In this document: piece after piece, positions 1 through 8,384 of the stretch
Numbering within the stretch: position 1 is the stretch's first letter
Layout: the number at the start of each line of letters is the position of its first letter
Assembly (NCBI RefSeq): GCF_003436275.1
Contig: NZ_QSOP01000027.1
Span: forward strand, 1 to 26,219
Direction: 5' to 3'
From: Collinsella sp. TM09-10AT
GTDB lineage: Bacteria > Actinomycetota > Coriobacteriia > Coriobacteriales > Coriobacteriaceae
DNA length: 26,219 nt
Translations under genes and position numbers: made by a program
The notes under the pieces: generated by a model
The model's input: only the letters and a program-made list of their open reading frames with translations
The model's database searches: none
What the model was told of the DNA's origin: nothing

Positions 1-792
1 CTGTCGCCGTCGACCATCTACCGCTGGGTCTCGGCGGGCTACGACGGCATGACGAACATGGAGCTCAGGCGCAAGGTCGGCTACAGGCCGAGGTCGCGCC
101 GGGCCCCGGGGAGGGCGACGTCGCACTCGGCGCGCAGGTCGCACGCGTCGTTCCTCGCGCTCGGCGAGGACGCCTGCGCCGCGGCCTGGGAGATGGACAC
201 CGTCGAGGGCGCCAGGGGCGACTCCGCCAGGCTCCTCACGCTCCTGCACCGCCCGAGCCGCTTCCAGCTGGCGCTGCCGCTGCCGGACGGCACGTGCGCC
301 TCGGTCCTGGCGGCGCTCTCCTCCCTGCGCGGGGTCCTCGGCGAGGACGGCGCGAGGCGCGCCTTCGGCGCCGTTCTCACCGACAACGGGAGCGAGTTCG
401 CCGACGAGGGCGCCATCGCGGAGCTGCTCGGCGAGCGGGACGGCGAGACCAGGCTCTTCTACTGCGACCCCCGGCAGAGCCAGCAGAAGGGCGCGTGCGA
501 GAAGAACCACGTCGAGATCAGGAAGCTGCTGCCCAAGGGCGCCGGGGTCAGGTTCGACCGGCTGACGGCGGCGGACTGCGCGCTGCTCATGTCGCAGGTG
601 AACTCCGAGCCGAGGGGGGCGCTCGGGTTCCTGACGCCGGCGCGCGTGCTGCGGATGGCCCTCGGCGAGGACGCCTCCGCCCTCATGGACGCGTTCGGGG
701 TAGAGGAGCTGGCGCCCGGCGGGCTCGACCTCACGCCCGGCTGCATCGACAGGGCCAGGGCCGCGAGGGGCGAGGGGCCGCTGGCGGGGTAG
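1..792 (+). CDS. IS30-family transposase, C-terminal part (5' end outside the window)
   Basis: The reading frame is open from the first base, so the gene starts upstream of the window. The visible 263 residues hold the DDE integrase core of an IS30-type transposase: the first Asp in WEMDTVEG, the second Asp in LTDNGSEF, and the Glu in KGACEKNHVEIRK. The segment STIYRWV at the very start fits the end of the helix-turn-helix region that binds the terminal repeats. The protein would cut and join the ends of its own element. An IS30-like right end lies about 200 bases downstream, so this is the 3' part of one insertion sequence. The gene is very GC-rich, unlike the AT-rich DNA just beyond the element. 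The family call is firm; whether the copy is active cannot be judged because the N-terminus is missing. Confidence 0.9.
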   Translation: MSPSTIYRWVSAGYDGMTNMELRRKVGYRPRSRRAPGRATSHSARRSHASFLALGEDACAAAWEMDTVEGARGDSARLLTLLHRPSRFQLALPLPDGTCASVLAALSSLRGVLGEDGARRAFGAVLTDNGSEFADEGAIAELLGERDGETRLFYCDPRQSQQKGACEKNHVEIRKLLPKGAGVRFDRLTAADCALLMSQVNSEPRGALGFLTPARVLRMALGEDASALMDAFGVEELAPGGLDLTPGCIDRARAARGEGPLAG

Positions 793-1084
793 GCGGCAGG
801 CCGGGACATGGGCCGGAGGGCCCGTTGCGCTGAGTCCGGAACGGCTGCGCGGCGGGCTGGCGGAGCATGCGGCGGCGGCACGGGGACGCCGGCCTCCACA
901 GCCTCTCCACCTGCGGAAACGGGGCGACGGCCAGGTTTCGGGGGCTATTTCCGCGTTGCGCTAGCTGCGGAAACGCGGGGTCCGTTCAGGCTGTTGCGTT
1001 GAGATTGAAAATCAACCCCCTTATATGTAACAATCATACCGGCTTCCTAACGTTCAGAATGGTTTCTACTGTCTGCTGCGGTGT
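793..1084. other. IS tail and start of AT-rich junction DNA
   Basis: No gene is supported here. The first 200 bases are the GC-rich tail of the IS30-type element. They contain TGCGGAAACG twice in direct orientation (912-921 and 966-975) and an inverted TTTCCGC (948-954) facing GCGGAAA (967-973), possible subterminal transposase contacts. After about 1020 the DNA becomes AT-rich, has stops in several frames and resembles neither the element nor the restriction genes to the right. Confidence 0.5.
992..1020. repeat. Probable right terminal inverted repeat of the IS30-type element
   Basis: Read on the minus strand, this stretch ends in TCAACGCAACAG preceded by GATTTTCAATC. That closely resembles the terminal repeat I recall for IS30 itself (GATTCAATTGG then TCAACGCAACAG). 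It lies 200 bases after the transposase stop, and base composition falls sharply from GC-rich to AT-rich immediately to its right. The exact outer base cannot be fixed without the left end, which is outside the window. Confidence 0.6.
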
Positions 1085-1240
1085 TTGGTTGGAATTGTCC
1101 AGCCAAAAGCCGATCCGTGGTGTTGTCTGCATTTTACTAAATACAAATTCAATGTATACAGAAAGAAATATATAAGGAGTGGGAGGGATTCCGCCGTAGT
1201 CGGCATTGTAGGAAAATCCAAAAGTTTAGATTTTCTCAAA

Positions 1241-2002
1241 ATGCTTATCTTTTGGTCTTTGGTTCGGAATAGTGTAGTGCTGGCGGTCTATCTATTGTTT
1301 TCGGTTGCTTGCTTCTTTACCGTACATGAGCATTTAAGCACGGGTGATATTGTGCTTGATTTTTTCTCAGGCTCAGCATCGACCGCCCATGCCATGTTCC
1401 TGCAGGAGCTCGGAAAAGATGATCGCTATCAGTTTATCCTTGTCCAGCTTCCAGAGCCTTGTGACCCGAAACGCGACGCCTACAAGGACGGGTATGAGAC
1501 TCTCTGCGACATAGGCGAAGGACGCATTCGCCGCGCAGGCGACAAAATCAAAACCGAGCTCGAGGAATCCAACCGTCAACTCAAGCTTGGCGAGGGACCC
1601 AAGCAGCTTCCCGACATCGGCTTCCGTGTGTTCGAGCTCGATGAGTCCGGCATTGAGAAGCCCGAGCCCGGTCAGCTCCTCTTCGACGTGGTCAAGCCCG
1701 ATCGCTCCGATATGGATATCGTCTTCGAGATGATGCTCAAATGGGGCCTCGAGCTCACGCTGCCCGTCGAGAAGTCTGAAGCCGCGGGCTATCCCATCTG
1801 GTCCGTCGCTTGCGACGAGCTCGTCTGCTGCATGTCCCGAGGCCTCACCATTGAGGCGCTCGAGGCCATCGCCGACATGGAGCCCAGGCGCGTTCTCATC
1901 CTCGATTCCGTCCTCGACGACACCCTCAAGCTCAACGCCGTGCAGATCTTCAAGCACGCCGGCGAGCGCATGGGCTGTGAGATCGAATTGAGGACGGTCT
2001 AG
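1241..2002 (+). pseudogene. mod: Truncated type III restriction-modification methyltransferase (Mod), C-terminal remnant
   Basis: From about base 1330 the translation matches the C-terminal part of a type III (beta-class) adenine methyltransferase. It shows the SAM-binding motif DIVLDFFSGSASTAHAM, then FILVQLPEPCD, and a tail running to two bases before res. The catalytic DPPY motif, which precedes motif I in this class, and the target recognition domain are absent. In-frame starts are TTG at 1085 and ATG at 1241; the open frame upstream of about 1330 is AT-rich and encodes a hydrophobic stretch (residues about 3-28 from the ATG) unlike Mod. The likely cause is deletion or insertion linked to the IS30-type element on the left. 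A complete Mod would both methylate DNA and give Res its target specificity, so this copy should be inactive as a methyltransferase. Confidence 0.75.
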
Positions 2003-2003
2003 C

Positions 2004-5000
2004 ATGGCGGCGCTCGAGTTCAAGTTCTCATCCGACCAGCAGCACCAGCTGGAGGCCATCGAAGCAACCTGCGACCTGTTCCGCGGACAACAATTTATTG
2101 GCAGCGTATTCTCCGCCGATTCCGGCCGCAAAGGCCAGACGGCAATCGGCGAGCTCATGGTCGGCCACGGCAACGAGCTTCGCGTGGCGCCGGGCCAGCT
2201 CCTCGACAACCTGCACGCCGTGCAGGAGGAGGGCTGCCTCCCGGCAACCGACGTCCTCACCGATGGGCGCCTGCGAGACTTCACCGTCGAGATGGAGACC
2301 GGCACCGGCAAGACCTACGTCTACATCCGCTCCATCTACGAGCTAAACCGCCGCTACGGCATCACCAAGTTCGTTATCGTCGTGCCGAGCGTGGCCATCC
2401 GCGAGGGCGTCCTCAAGAGCCTCCAGACCACCCGCAGGCACTTCGAGACGCTCTACGACCGCACGCCGCTCGACTACTTCGTGTACGACTCGAAGGACAT
2501 GGGGCCGGTGGGTAACTTCGCCACGTCGAGCTCCATCCAGGTCATGGTCATCAACATCGACGCGTTCAACAAGGGCCTCGAGAAGGATGGCACCGCGAAG
2601 GAGGGCAACCTCTTCCACCGTCCCAGCGAGAAGCTCACCGGCGGCTTCAGCCCTCGCGAGCTCGTGAGCGCCTGCAAGCCCGTCGTCATCATCGACGAGC
2701 CCCAGAGCGTCGACAACACCAAGCAGGCCAAGGCCGCCATCAAGAGCCTGAACCCGCTGTTCGTGCTGCGCTACTCGGCCACGCACAAGCAGGCCTACAA
2801 CATGATCTACCGCCTCACGCCGGTCGACGCCTTCGAGCGCCACCTGGTGAAGGGCATCTGCGTGGACTCGATCAAGGCCGAGGCGAACCTCAACGGCGCG
2901 TACGTGAGGCTCGAGTCCGTCAAGTCCGACCCGTTCTCCGCCAAGGTGTCCATCGACGTGCGCCAGGCCGACGGCACGCAGAAGCGCAAGGCCGTCACGG
3001 TGAAGACCGGCAACGACCTCTACCAGAAGAGCGGCGAGAACAGCGACTACGAGAGCGGCTGGGTGGTCAACAACATCGGCGCCGCAGTGGGCGACGAGTT
3101 CATAGAGTTCCAGAACGGCGAGGTGCTCGAGCTCGGCGAGGCGCTGGGCGACGTCAACGAGGAGGTCGTCAAGCGCGCGCAGATCCGCCGCACCATCGAG
3201 GACCACCTGGCCCGCCAGTTCGAGCTGTGGCCGCGCGGCGTGAAGGTGCTCTCGCTCTTCTTCATCGACCGCGTCGACCGATACCGCGTCTACGAGCCCG
3301 AAGTCCACGGCGGCCTGTACGCCCTGATGTTTGAGGAGGAGTACGCAGGTGCCCTGAACTCGAAGGCGCCTCGTCGCATCGCAAAGGCGGCGGGGATCGG
3401 CAAGGGCACGTGGCTCGAGTGCTACGAAGCCGTCGGCGCCCCGCTGGTGCGCGACCCCCACGCCGTGCACCAGGGATACTTCGCCAAGGACAAGAAGGGC
3501 AAGTTCAAGGACTCCAAGGGAGCCGCCGGCACCGCCGACGACGCCGGGGCCTTCGAGCTCATCATGCAGAAGAAGGAGACGCTCATCTCCTTCCCGGACG
3601 GCAAGGACGCGGACAAGGACGTCTCTTTCGTCTTCAGCCACTCCGCGCTCAAGGAGGGCTGGGACAACCCCAACGTGTTCCAGATCTGCACGCTCGTCGA
3701 GACAAAGGACAACCTGACCAAGCGCCAGAAGATCGGCCGCGGTCTGCGCCTGTGCGTGAACCAGGATGGCGAGCGCCTGTACGACCCAGAGGCGAACGTG
3801 CTCACCGTCATCGCGAACGAGAGCTACGACGACTTCGCCAACGGCCTGCAGAAGGAGCTTGAGGCTGAGGACTTCAAGTTCGGCGTCATCACTCCGGAGA
3901 GCTTCACGAAGGTCACGGTCAAGGGCGATGATGGCGTCGAGGAGCGCCTGGGCTACGAGAAGTCCAAGCAGGTCTACGACCACCTCGTCGCGACCGGCAT
4001 GGTCGACGACAAGGGCGCGGTGACGCCCGAGCTGAAGGCGGCCGCCGAGGAGGGCAAGGTCGAGCTCCCCGCCGAGCTCGAGCCTGCCAAGGAGCAGGTC
4101 GAGGCGATCATCATCCACAAGTCCCAGAGGGTCCAGATCCGTGACAAGGCCAAGGAGGTCTCGGTCGAGCTGCAGAAGGACGTCACGCTCGACCCTGCGT
4201 TCCAGGCCCTGTGGGACCGCATCCGCCAGCGCACGCGCTTCCAGGTCGAGGTCGACTCCGGCAAGCTCATCGAACATGCCATCGAAGCTGTCGACGGCAT
4301 GCTCGCCGTGCGCCCGCCCCAGGTGACGAGCGAGCGTGCCTCGCTGGGCATCGACGACGCGGGCGTGAGCGCCGAGGGCACGGGCACCTCCGTGGTGTCC
4401 GTTTCGGGAAAGGTGAAATACGACCTTCCCGACCCGATCGCAGAGCTGCAGGACGCCGTCGGGCTCACCCGCGGCACCATCAAGGCGATCCTCGAGGGCT
4501 GCAGCCGCCTCGACGAGTTCGAGATCGACCCCGCGACCTTCCTCGCGCAGGTCGGCGACAAGATCAACCGCGTGAAGAACGACCTCATCGCCCAGGGCAT
4601 CAAGTACGTGCGCCTTCCCGAGGACGAGTGGTACACCATGCGCGACCTCGAGCTTGACGACTACACGGCCTACCTTGGGCAGAACGCGTGGAAGCCGGAC
4701 ATGACGAGCAAGAGCCTGTACAACTACGTGGTCTACGACTCGGCGGGGGTCGAGCGCTCCTTTGCCGAGGCTCTAGACAAGCAGGAGGAGGTTCTCGTGT
4801 TCGCGAAATTGCCCTCGGCGTTCAAGATCGACACGCCGCTCGGCAGTTACAACCCCGACTGGGCGTACGTCGAGGAGGCCGACGGCGAGCGCCGCGTGTA
4901 CTTCGTGACCGAGACCAAGGGCGGCAAGAACGGCGAGCCCGCCCTGCGCGACGCGGAGAAGATCAAGATCGGCTGCGCCAAGAAGCACTTCGAGGCGCTG

Positions 5001-5066
5001 GACCTCGGAAACGACTTCCATTACAACGTGCGCACGACCTACCAATACGAGGCGGTGAAGGCTTAG
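2004..5066 (+). CDS. res: Type III restriction enzyme Res subunit (helicase-nuclease)
   Basis: A 1020-residue protein of typical Res length, the ATP-dependent subunit that translocates and cleaves foreign DNA in complex with Mod. The superfamily 2 helicase motifs are in order: Walker A METGTGKT (97-104), DEPQ as motif II (231-234), RYSATH as motif III (256-261), and HSALKEGWDNPNVFQ to QKIGRGLRL as motifs V and VI (about 545-585). A PD-(D/E)XK nuclease sits near the C-terminus: NPDW at about 950 and ETKGG about 20 residues later. The ATG follows the mod stop by one base, which indicates translational coupling. The gene looks complete and in frame, so the broken mod is the odd part: without a Mod supplied from elsewhere, Res should lack target recognition. 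Confidence 0.93.
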   Translation: MAALEFKFSSDQQHQLEAIEATCDLFRGQQFIGSVFSADSGRKGQTAIGELMVGHGNELRVAPGQLLDNLHAVQEEGCLPATDVLTDGRLRDFTVEMETGTGKTYVYIRSIYELNRRYGITKFVIVVPSVAIREGVLKSLQTTRRHFETLYDRTPLDYFVYDSKDMGPVGNFATSSSIQVMVINIDAFNKGLEKDGTAKEGNLFHRPSEKLTGGFSPRELVSACKPVVIIDEPQSVDNTKQAKAAIKSLNPLFVLRYSATHKQAYNMIYRLTPVDAFERHLVKGICVDSIKAEANLNGAYVRLESVKSDPFSAKVSIDVRQADGTQKRKAVTVKTGNDLYQKSGENSDYESGWVVNNIGAAVGDEFIEFQNGEVLELGEALGDVNEEVVKRAQIRRTIEDHLARQFELWPRGVKVLSLFFIDRVDRYRVYEPEVHGGLYALMFEEEYAGALNSKAPRRIAKAAGIGKGTWLECYEAVGAPLVRDPHAVHQGYFAKDKKGKFKDSKGAAGTADDAGAFELIMQKKETLISFPDGKDADKDVSFVFSHSALKEGWDNPNVFQICTLVETKDNLTKRQKIGRGLRLCVNQDGERLYDPEANVLTVIANESYDDFANGLQKELEAEDFKFGVITPESFTKVTVKGDDGVEERLGYEKSKQVYDHLVATGMVDDKGAVTPELKAAAEEGKVELPAELEPAKEQVEAIIIHKSQRVQIRDKAKEVSVELQKDVTLDPAFQALWDRIRQRTRFQVEVDSGKLIEHAIEAVDGMLAVRPPQVTSERASLGIDDAGVSAEGTGTSVVSVSGKVKYDLPDPIAELQDAVGLTRGTIKAILEGCSRLDEFEIDPATFLAQVGDKINRVKNDLIAQGIKYVRLPEDEWYTMRDLELDDYTAYLGQNAWKPDMTSKSLYNYVVYDSAGVERSFAEALDKQEEVLVFAKLPSAFKIDTPLGSYNPDWAYVEEADGERRVYFVTETKGGKNGEPALRDAEKIKIGCAKKHFEALDLGNDFHYNVRTTYQYEAVKA

Positions 5067-5067
5067 G

Positions 5068-5952
5068 ATGTCGAAGCTGCCCGGAAAGATGACGCGAAAG
5101 CAGCACTGGGTGCCGCGGTTCTACCTGCGCCATTTCGCGGATTCCTCCGGGCAGCTTCATGCCTACAGCAGACAGAAGGGCTCCTTCTTCCGCACGAATT
5201 GCGAGAACCTTTGCAGCATGCGCGATCTTTATGAGGTCGAGCATGCCGATGCGACAGGCGATGCGACAGACAGATTCTATGCGCAGAACCTCATCGAGGT
5301 TAAGCTATCTGAGCTCGAGAGCCGCATCGCGCCGCTTTACGATCGCTTTTTGGAACGCCAGAAAGAAGACCAGTGCGAAGACGAAGGGTATTCTGATGGG
5401 AAAGCCGCCGTTTGCGAGCTGGCAGCAAATATCATCGTCCGGCACCCTATCAGTATGCGCGTCGACAAGAAATGGTCACGCGAGACTGCCGAAGAGCTGC
5501 TCAGAAACGTTCATCTGACACCCTATGAGCTCGGCTTGCTCGATTGGTCGGATTGGCGCGGGGATTCCCAAGCGGTGGTCGAGCTTGCCGCCGCCGCAAC
5601 CATGCTCTTCTCCAACGATGATATTGTGCCAGTTAACCGTATTCGAAAGGCTTTTTTTGAGAAGAGCTTCTCCATCCTTAGGGCACCCGTCGGCTCAGGG
5701 TTCGTTACGACGTCGATGCCTATGTTCATCATCGGGCCCGAGGACGACTCGTACGATTTTCATCTCGCGTATATGCCGTTGAGCAGTGAGTATGCTGCGG
5801 TCTTTTCAGATGACCCTCTATTTCCGCCGTTTGCGAGACTCGGTTTTTCGGGCGTCGAGTTCATGAACCGACTTCTTCTGCTTAACTGCGAGCATTGGGA
5901 TGTCGCCATATCGAGGGGAAGCGGCCCGCTCGAGCACGCGGTACGCGATTGA
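5068..5952 (+). CDS. DUF4238 family protein
   Basis: A 294-residue protein. The N-terminus carries the DUF4238 signature KQHWVPRFYLRHFAD, followed by LHAYSRQKG and a conserved CENLCSMRDLYEV segment. The biochemical function of DUF4238 proteins is not established; they are often found in accessory regions. The start lies one base after the res stop, with AGG just ahead of the ATG, so it is probably co-translated with res; an in-frame ATG at 5089 is the alternative. No signal peptide or membrane segment is evident. Its place between res and a DUF262 nuclease suggests a defence-related accessory role, which is inference from position only. Confidence 0.75.
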   Translation: MSKLPGKMTRKQHWVPRFYLRHFADSSGQLHAYSRQKGSFFRTNCENLCSMRDLYEVEHADATGDATDRFYAQNLIEVKLSELESRIAPLYDRFLERQKEDQCEDEGYSDGKAAVCELAANIIVRHPISMRVDKKWSRETAEELLRNVHLTPYELGLLDWSDWRGDSQAVVELAAAATMLFSNDDIVPVNRIRKAFFEKSFSILRAPVGSGFVTTSMPMFIIGPEDDSYDFHLAYMPLSSEYAAVFSDDPLFPPFARLGFSGVEFMNRLLLLNCEHWDVAISRGSGPLEHAVRD

Positions 5953-5976
5953 AGTCAAGCGAACAGTGCCGAATTC

Positions 5977-6195
5977 ATGCACGAGATGTTCACGCGCGAC
6001 GGCAGGGAGCTATCCCTCGACACAGTGATCTACGACCGCTCGAAGAAGAAGGGGCAGACGATGATCGATACCATCGACCGTGGCTGCCTCGAGGGCGGCT
6101 GCCTTGATGACGAGGACCTGCGCATCATCTTCGAGCACCTTCTGGGGAGAAGACGGCAAGGACCGGGAACATTAAAGGGTCAAGCAGCGTATTGA
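5977..6195 (+). CDS. Small hypothetical ORF, possibly a gene remnant
   Basis: A 72-residue ORF of unrecognised family. The middle has ordinary protein-like composition (DTVIYDRSKKKGQTM, then DDEDLRIIFEHLLG), while the end (GRRRQGPGTLKGQAAY) looks random. It lies in the same frame as the DUF4238 gene, 24 bases past that stop, and the open frame between stop and ATG also reads smoothly. There is no clear ribosome binding site. It may be the tail of a lost gene or a short coupled product. Confidence that it is expressed is low. Confidence 0.3.
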   Translation: MHEMFTRDGRELSLDTVIYDRSKKKGQTMIDTIDRGCLEGGCLDDEDLRIIFEHLLGRRRQGPGTLKGQAAY

Positions 6196-6246
6196 TAAAA
6201 TTGACCCCGCCAGCAATAACCGCAAAGGATAGATAGGGCTTTAAGG

Positions 6247-7950
6247 ATGGATGCAGGAAAAGCAACGATAAGCGGCGTGTTCAACGGATCGCGCCTGCTC
6301 GAAATACCTTTTTACCAAAGGGCGTACGTCTGGGGAGAAGAGCAATGGGAGCGTTTCCTCGGCGACATGGAGTTCGTCACGGCCTCGAAGCGGCCCTATT
6401 TCCTGGGCTCCATCATCCTGAAGCAGGCCTCCTCCGGCAACACCTGGTCCGAGGTCTCCGAGGTTCGCACCGTCATCGACGGCCAGCAGCGACTCACGAC
6501 CATGGTCATCTTCTTCAAGGCACTCTGTGCAAAAAACGGCACCAACAATTTGTTTGAGCGAGATTTCGTCCTGGAGACCGGCGATGTCGCCTTGCGGCAC
6601 GGCAAGTACGACCGGCAGGATTTCGAAAAGGTCGTCAGCGCCACGGGCTGCGAACCCCTCGAGGGCTCCTCGGCCATCGTCCTTGCCTACAACTACTTCC
6701 TCAAGAATATCGACCCGGAGAAGGTCGACAGGAACACGATCAAGTCGAACGTCCAGTTCGTCTGCATCGATCTTACCGAGGGCGAGGACGAGCAGCAGAT
6801 ATTCGACACCATCAACTCGCTCGGGGTGCGCCTGACGACGGCGGAGCTCCTTAAGAACTACTTCTTCAACCGCGAGAACGAGCAGGCGTTCAAGGAGTGC
6901 TGGGAAGACGTCTTCGAGCCCACGGCTGAGAAGAGGGAGTATTGGGAGCAGGAGATCGTTACCGGGCGCATCAAGCGCACGCTCGTCGACCTCTTCTTCG
7001 ACGCGTTCCTCCAGATTCTGGTCCAGGACAAGAGGCGTGGCGTCACGACCGAGGACAAGCTCTTCTATTCGCGTACTTCGAACCTCTTCCAGTCCTACAA
7101 GGATTTCATCGGCAGGTACTGCAACGGCGACAAGGTCGAGATTCTCGACAACATGAAGGCGTATGCCGAGGCGTTCGAGTCCACGTTCGACCCTGGCTAC
7201 TGCGACGCGGACATCCCCTCCGCTTCCGGCGTCGAGCGCCTGAACGTGCTGATATTCGGCCTCAAGAACTCGACGCTCATCCCGTACGTGCTCTACGTTC
7301 GAAAGAACGCGGAGTCTTCGAGCGAGGAATCTAAGATCTACGCCCTGCTTGAGAGCTACATCGTCCGCCGAATGCTGGTTCAGGCGACCACGAAGAACTA
7401 CAACAGGCTGTTCACCTCGCTGATCTTGAACGAGGTGAAGGACGCGGAGGCGCTGAGGAAGGCTCTCGAAGCCAATGACGAGGCGACGACGTACATGCCC
7501 GGCGACGCCGAGGTTCGAGCGGCATTCGAGGAATCGTGTCTGTACAACCTCCAGTCCAAGGGCGTCCTCTATCTGCTGGAAAGCGCCATTCGTCCGGGCA
7601 TGAGCAGCACGGCCCTGCTCGGGTTCAACCAGTACACCCTCGAGCACATGATGCCCAAGAAGTGGCGCAACAAATGGGGAGCCCTCGACGATGAGGCTGC
7701 CACGCGAAGGGACCGGAAGCTCCTCACGCTCGGCAACCTCGCCATCATCACGCATTCGCTCAACGCCTCCATCCGCGATGCCGATTGGCCCACCAAGAAG
7801 CAGGGAAAGGGATACAAGGACGGCCTTGCCCTCTGCGCCGCCGGCCTTGCGACCATGGCCGGCGCCCTAGAGAAGGAGTCTTGGAACGAGGGCGATATCG
7901 CCGATCGCGCCGAATGGCTTGCGGACAAGGCGTTGGAGGTCTGGCGCTAG
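6247..7950 (+). CDS. DUF262/DUF1524 protein, GmrSD-like nuclease
   Basis: A 567-residue protein combining the two domains of GmrSD-type (type IV) restriction enzymes, which cut modified DNA. The N-terminal DUF262 part shows IPFYQRAYVWGEEQW (20-34), the hallmark DGQQR (78-82) tied to NTP use, and FDTINSLGVRLTTAELLKN (186-204). The C-terminal DUF1524 part has the HNH-like elements YTLEHMMP (463-470, His467), LGNL (495-498) and Asn506. AGGGCTTTAAGG lies before the ATG. It points the same way as res and follows the small ORF after about 50 bases, and it converges on the integration module with a 3-bp gap. The family call is secure. Whether it targets modified phage DNA or acts otherwise, as other DUF262 proteins do, cannot be seen from sequence. 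Confidence 0.88.
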   Translation: MDAGKATISGVFNGSRLLEIPFYQRAYVWGEEQWERFLGDMEFVTASKRPYFLGSIILKQASSGNTWSEVSEVRTVIDGQQRLTTMVIFFKALCAKNGTNNLFERDFVLETGDVALRHGKYDRQDFEKVVSATGCEPLEGSSAIVLAYNYFLKNIDPEKVDRNTIKSNVQFVCIDLTEGEDEQQIFDTINSLGVRLTTAELLKNYFFNRENEQAFKECWEDVFEPTAEKREYWEQEIVTGRIKRTLVDLFFDAFLQILVQDKRRGVTTEDKLFYSRTSNLFQSYKDFIGRYCNGDKVEILDNMKAYAEAFESTFDPGYCDADIPSASGVERLNVLIFGLKNSTLIPYVLYVRKNAESSSEESKIYALLESYIVRRMLVQATTKNYNRLFTSLILNEVKDAEALRKALEANDEATTYMPGDAEVRAAFEESCLYNLQSKGVLYLLESAIRPGMSSTALLGFNQYTLEHMMPKKWRNKWGALDDEAATRRDRKLLTLGNLAIITHSLNASIRDADWPTKKQGKGYKDGLALCAAGLATMAGALEKESWNEGDIADRAEWLADKALEVWR

Positions 7951-7953
7951 GCC

Positions 7954-8379
7954 CTACCTGCGTCCCATCTCGAAGATGCTTGCGGTGTCGGAACCCGCAT
8001 CGATGACGGATGGAACCGGCTCTTCCAAAAACGTAGTTCGTGGCGATGTCTCTTCCGTCGGCGCGTCAAGAGGCTCGCCGAGCGCTAGGAAGAACCTCAT
8101 CACGTGCTCAATTCTCTGTTGCAGGGACTCGCTCAGCTCGCCGTAGGAGGCCGCCAGCCGCACCTCCTTGGCCAATTCCGCCATCGAGTCCCTCAGTGCC
8201 TTCTGCACGCTCACGGAGGGCCTCACCTCGACCTGGGTATCGGTGAGCTTGGCGATGATGTAGTCCTGCCTGTTCATGCCGCTCCAGGCTGCCATCTCGC
8301 ATATGAGCTTGCGCTCCTCGGGCGTGCAGCGGAACGCCATCGTCTTGCTGCGCTTGCGGGCGCTGTTCTCGCACGGCAT
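7954..8379 (-). CDS. Ribbon-helix-helix/MobC-like accessory protein of the integration module
   Basis: A 141-residue protein. The N-terminal half (MAFRCTPEERKLICEMAAWSG, shown here only as the segments MAFRCTPEER and KLICEMAAWSG, then MNRQDYIIAKL) resembles the ribbon-helix-helix domain of MobC-type mobilisation proteins and RHH regulators. The rest is predicted helical and acidic. The start is the ATG at 8379, five bases after the integrase stop with GAAGG just ahead, so it is the last gene of an xis-int-RHH operon. A role as DNA-bending or mobilisation accessory is inferred from domain type and position. No relaxase is visible in the window. Confidence 0.55.
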   Translation of the reverse strand: MPCENSARKRSKTMAFRCTPEERKLICEMAAWSGMNRQDYIIAKLTDTQVEVRPSVSVQKALRDSMAELAKEVRLAASYGELSESLQQRIEHVMRFFLALGEPLDAPTEETSPRTTFLEEPVPSVIDAGSDTASIFEMGRR

Positions 8380-8384
8380 CCTTC

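Noticed and set aside
2343..4277. 644-residue ORF antisense to res
   Set aside because: Low-complexity Leu/Asp/Val-rich translation produced by GC-rich codon use on the other strand; the plus-strand frame carries all helicase and nuclease motifs.
6241..7755. 504-residue ORF antisense to the DUF262 gene
   Set aside because: Composition typical of an antisense shadow; no domain is recognisable and the sense frame has DUF262/DUF1524 motifs.
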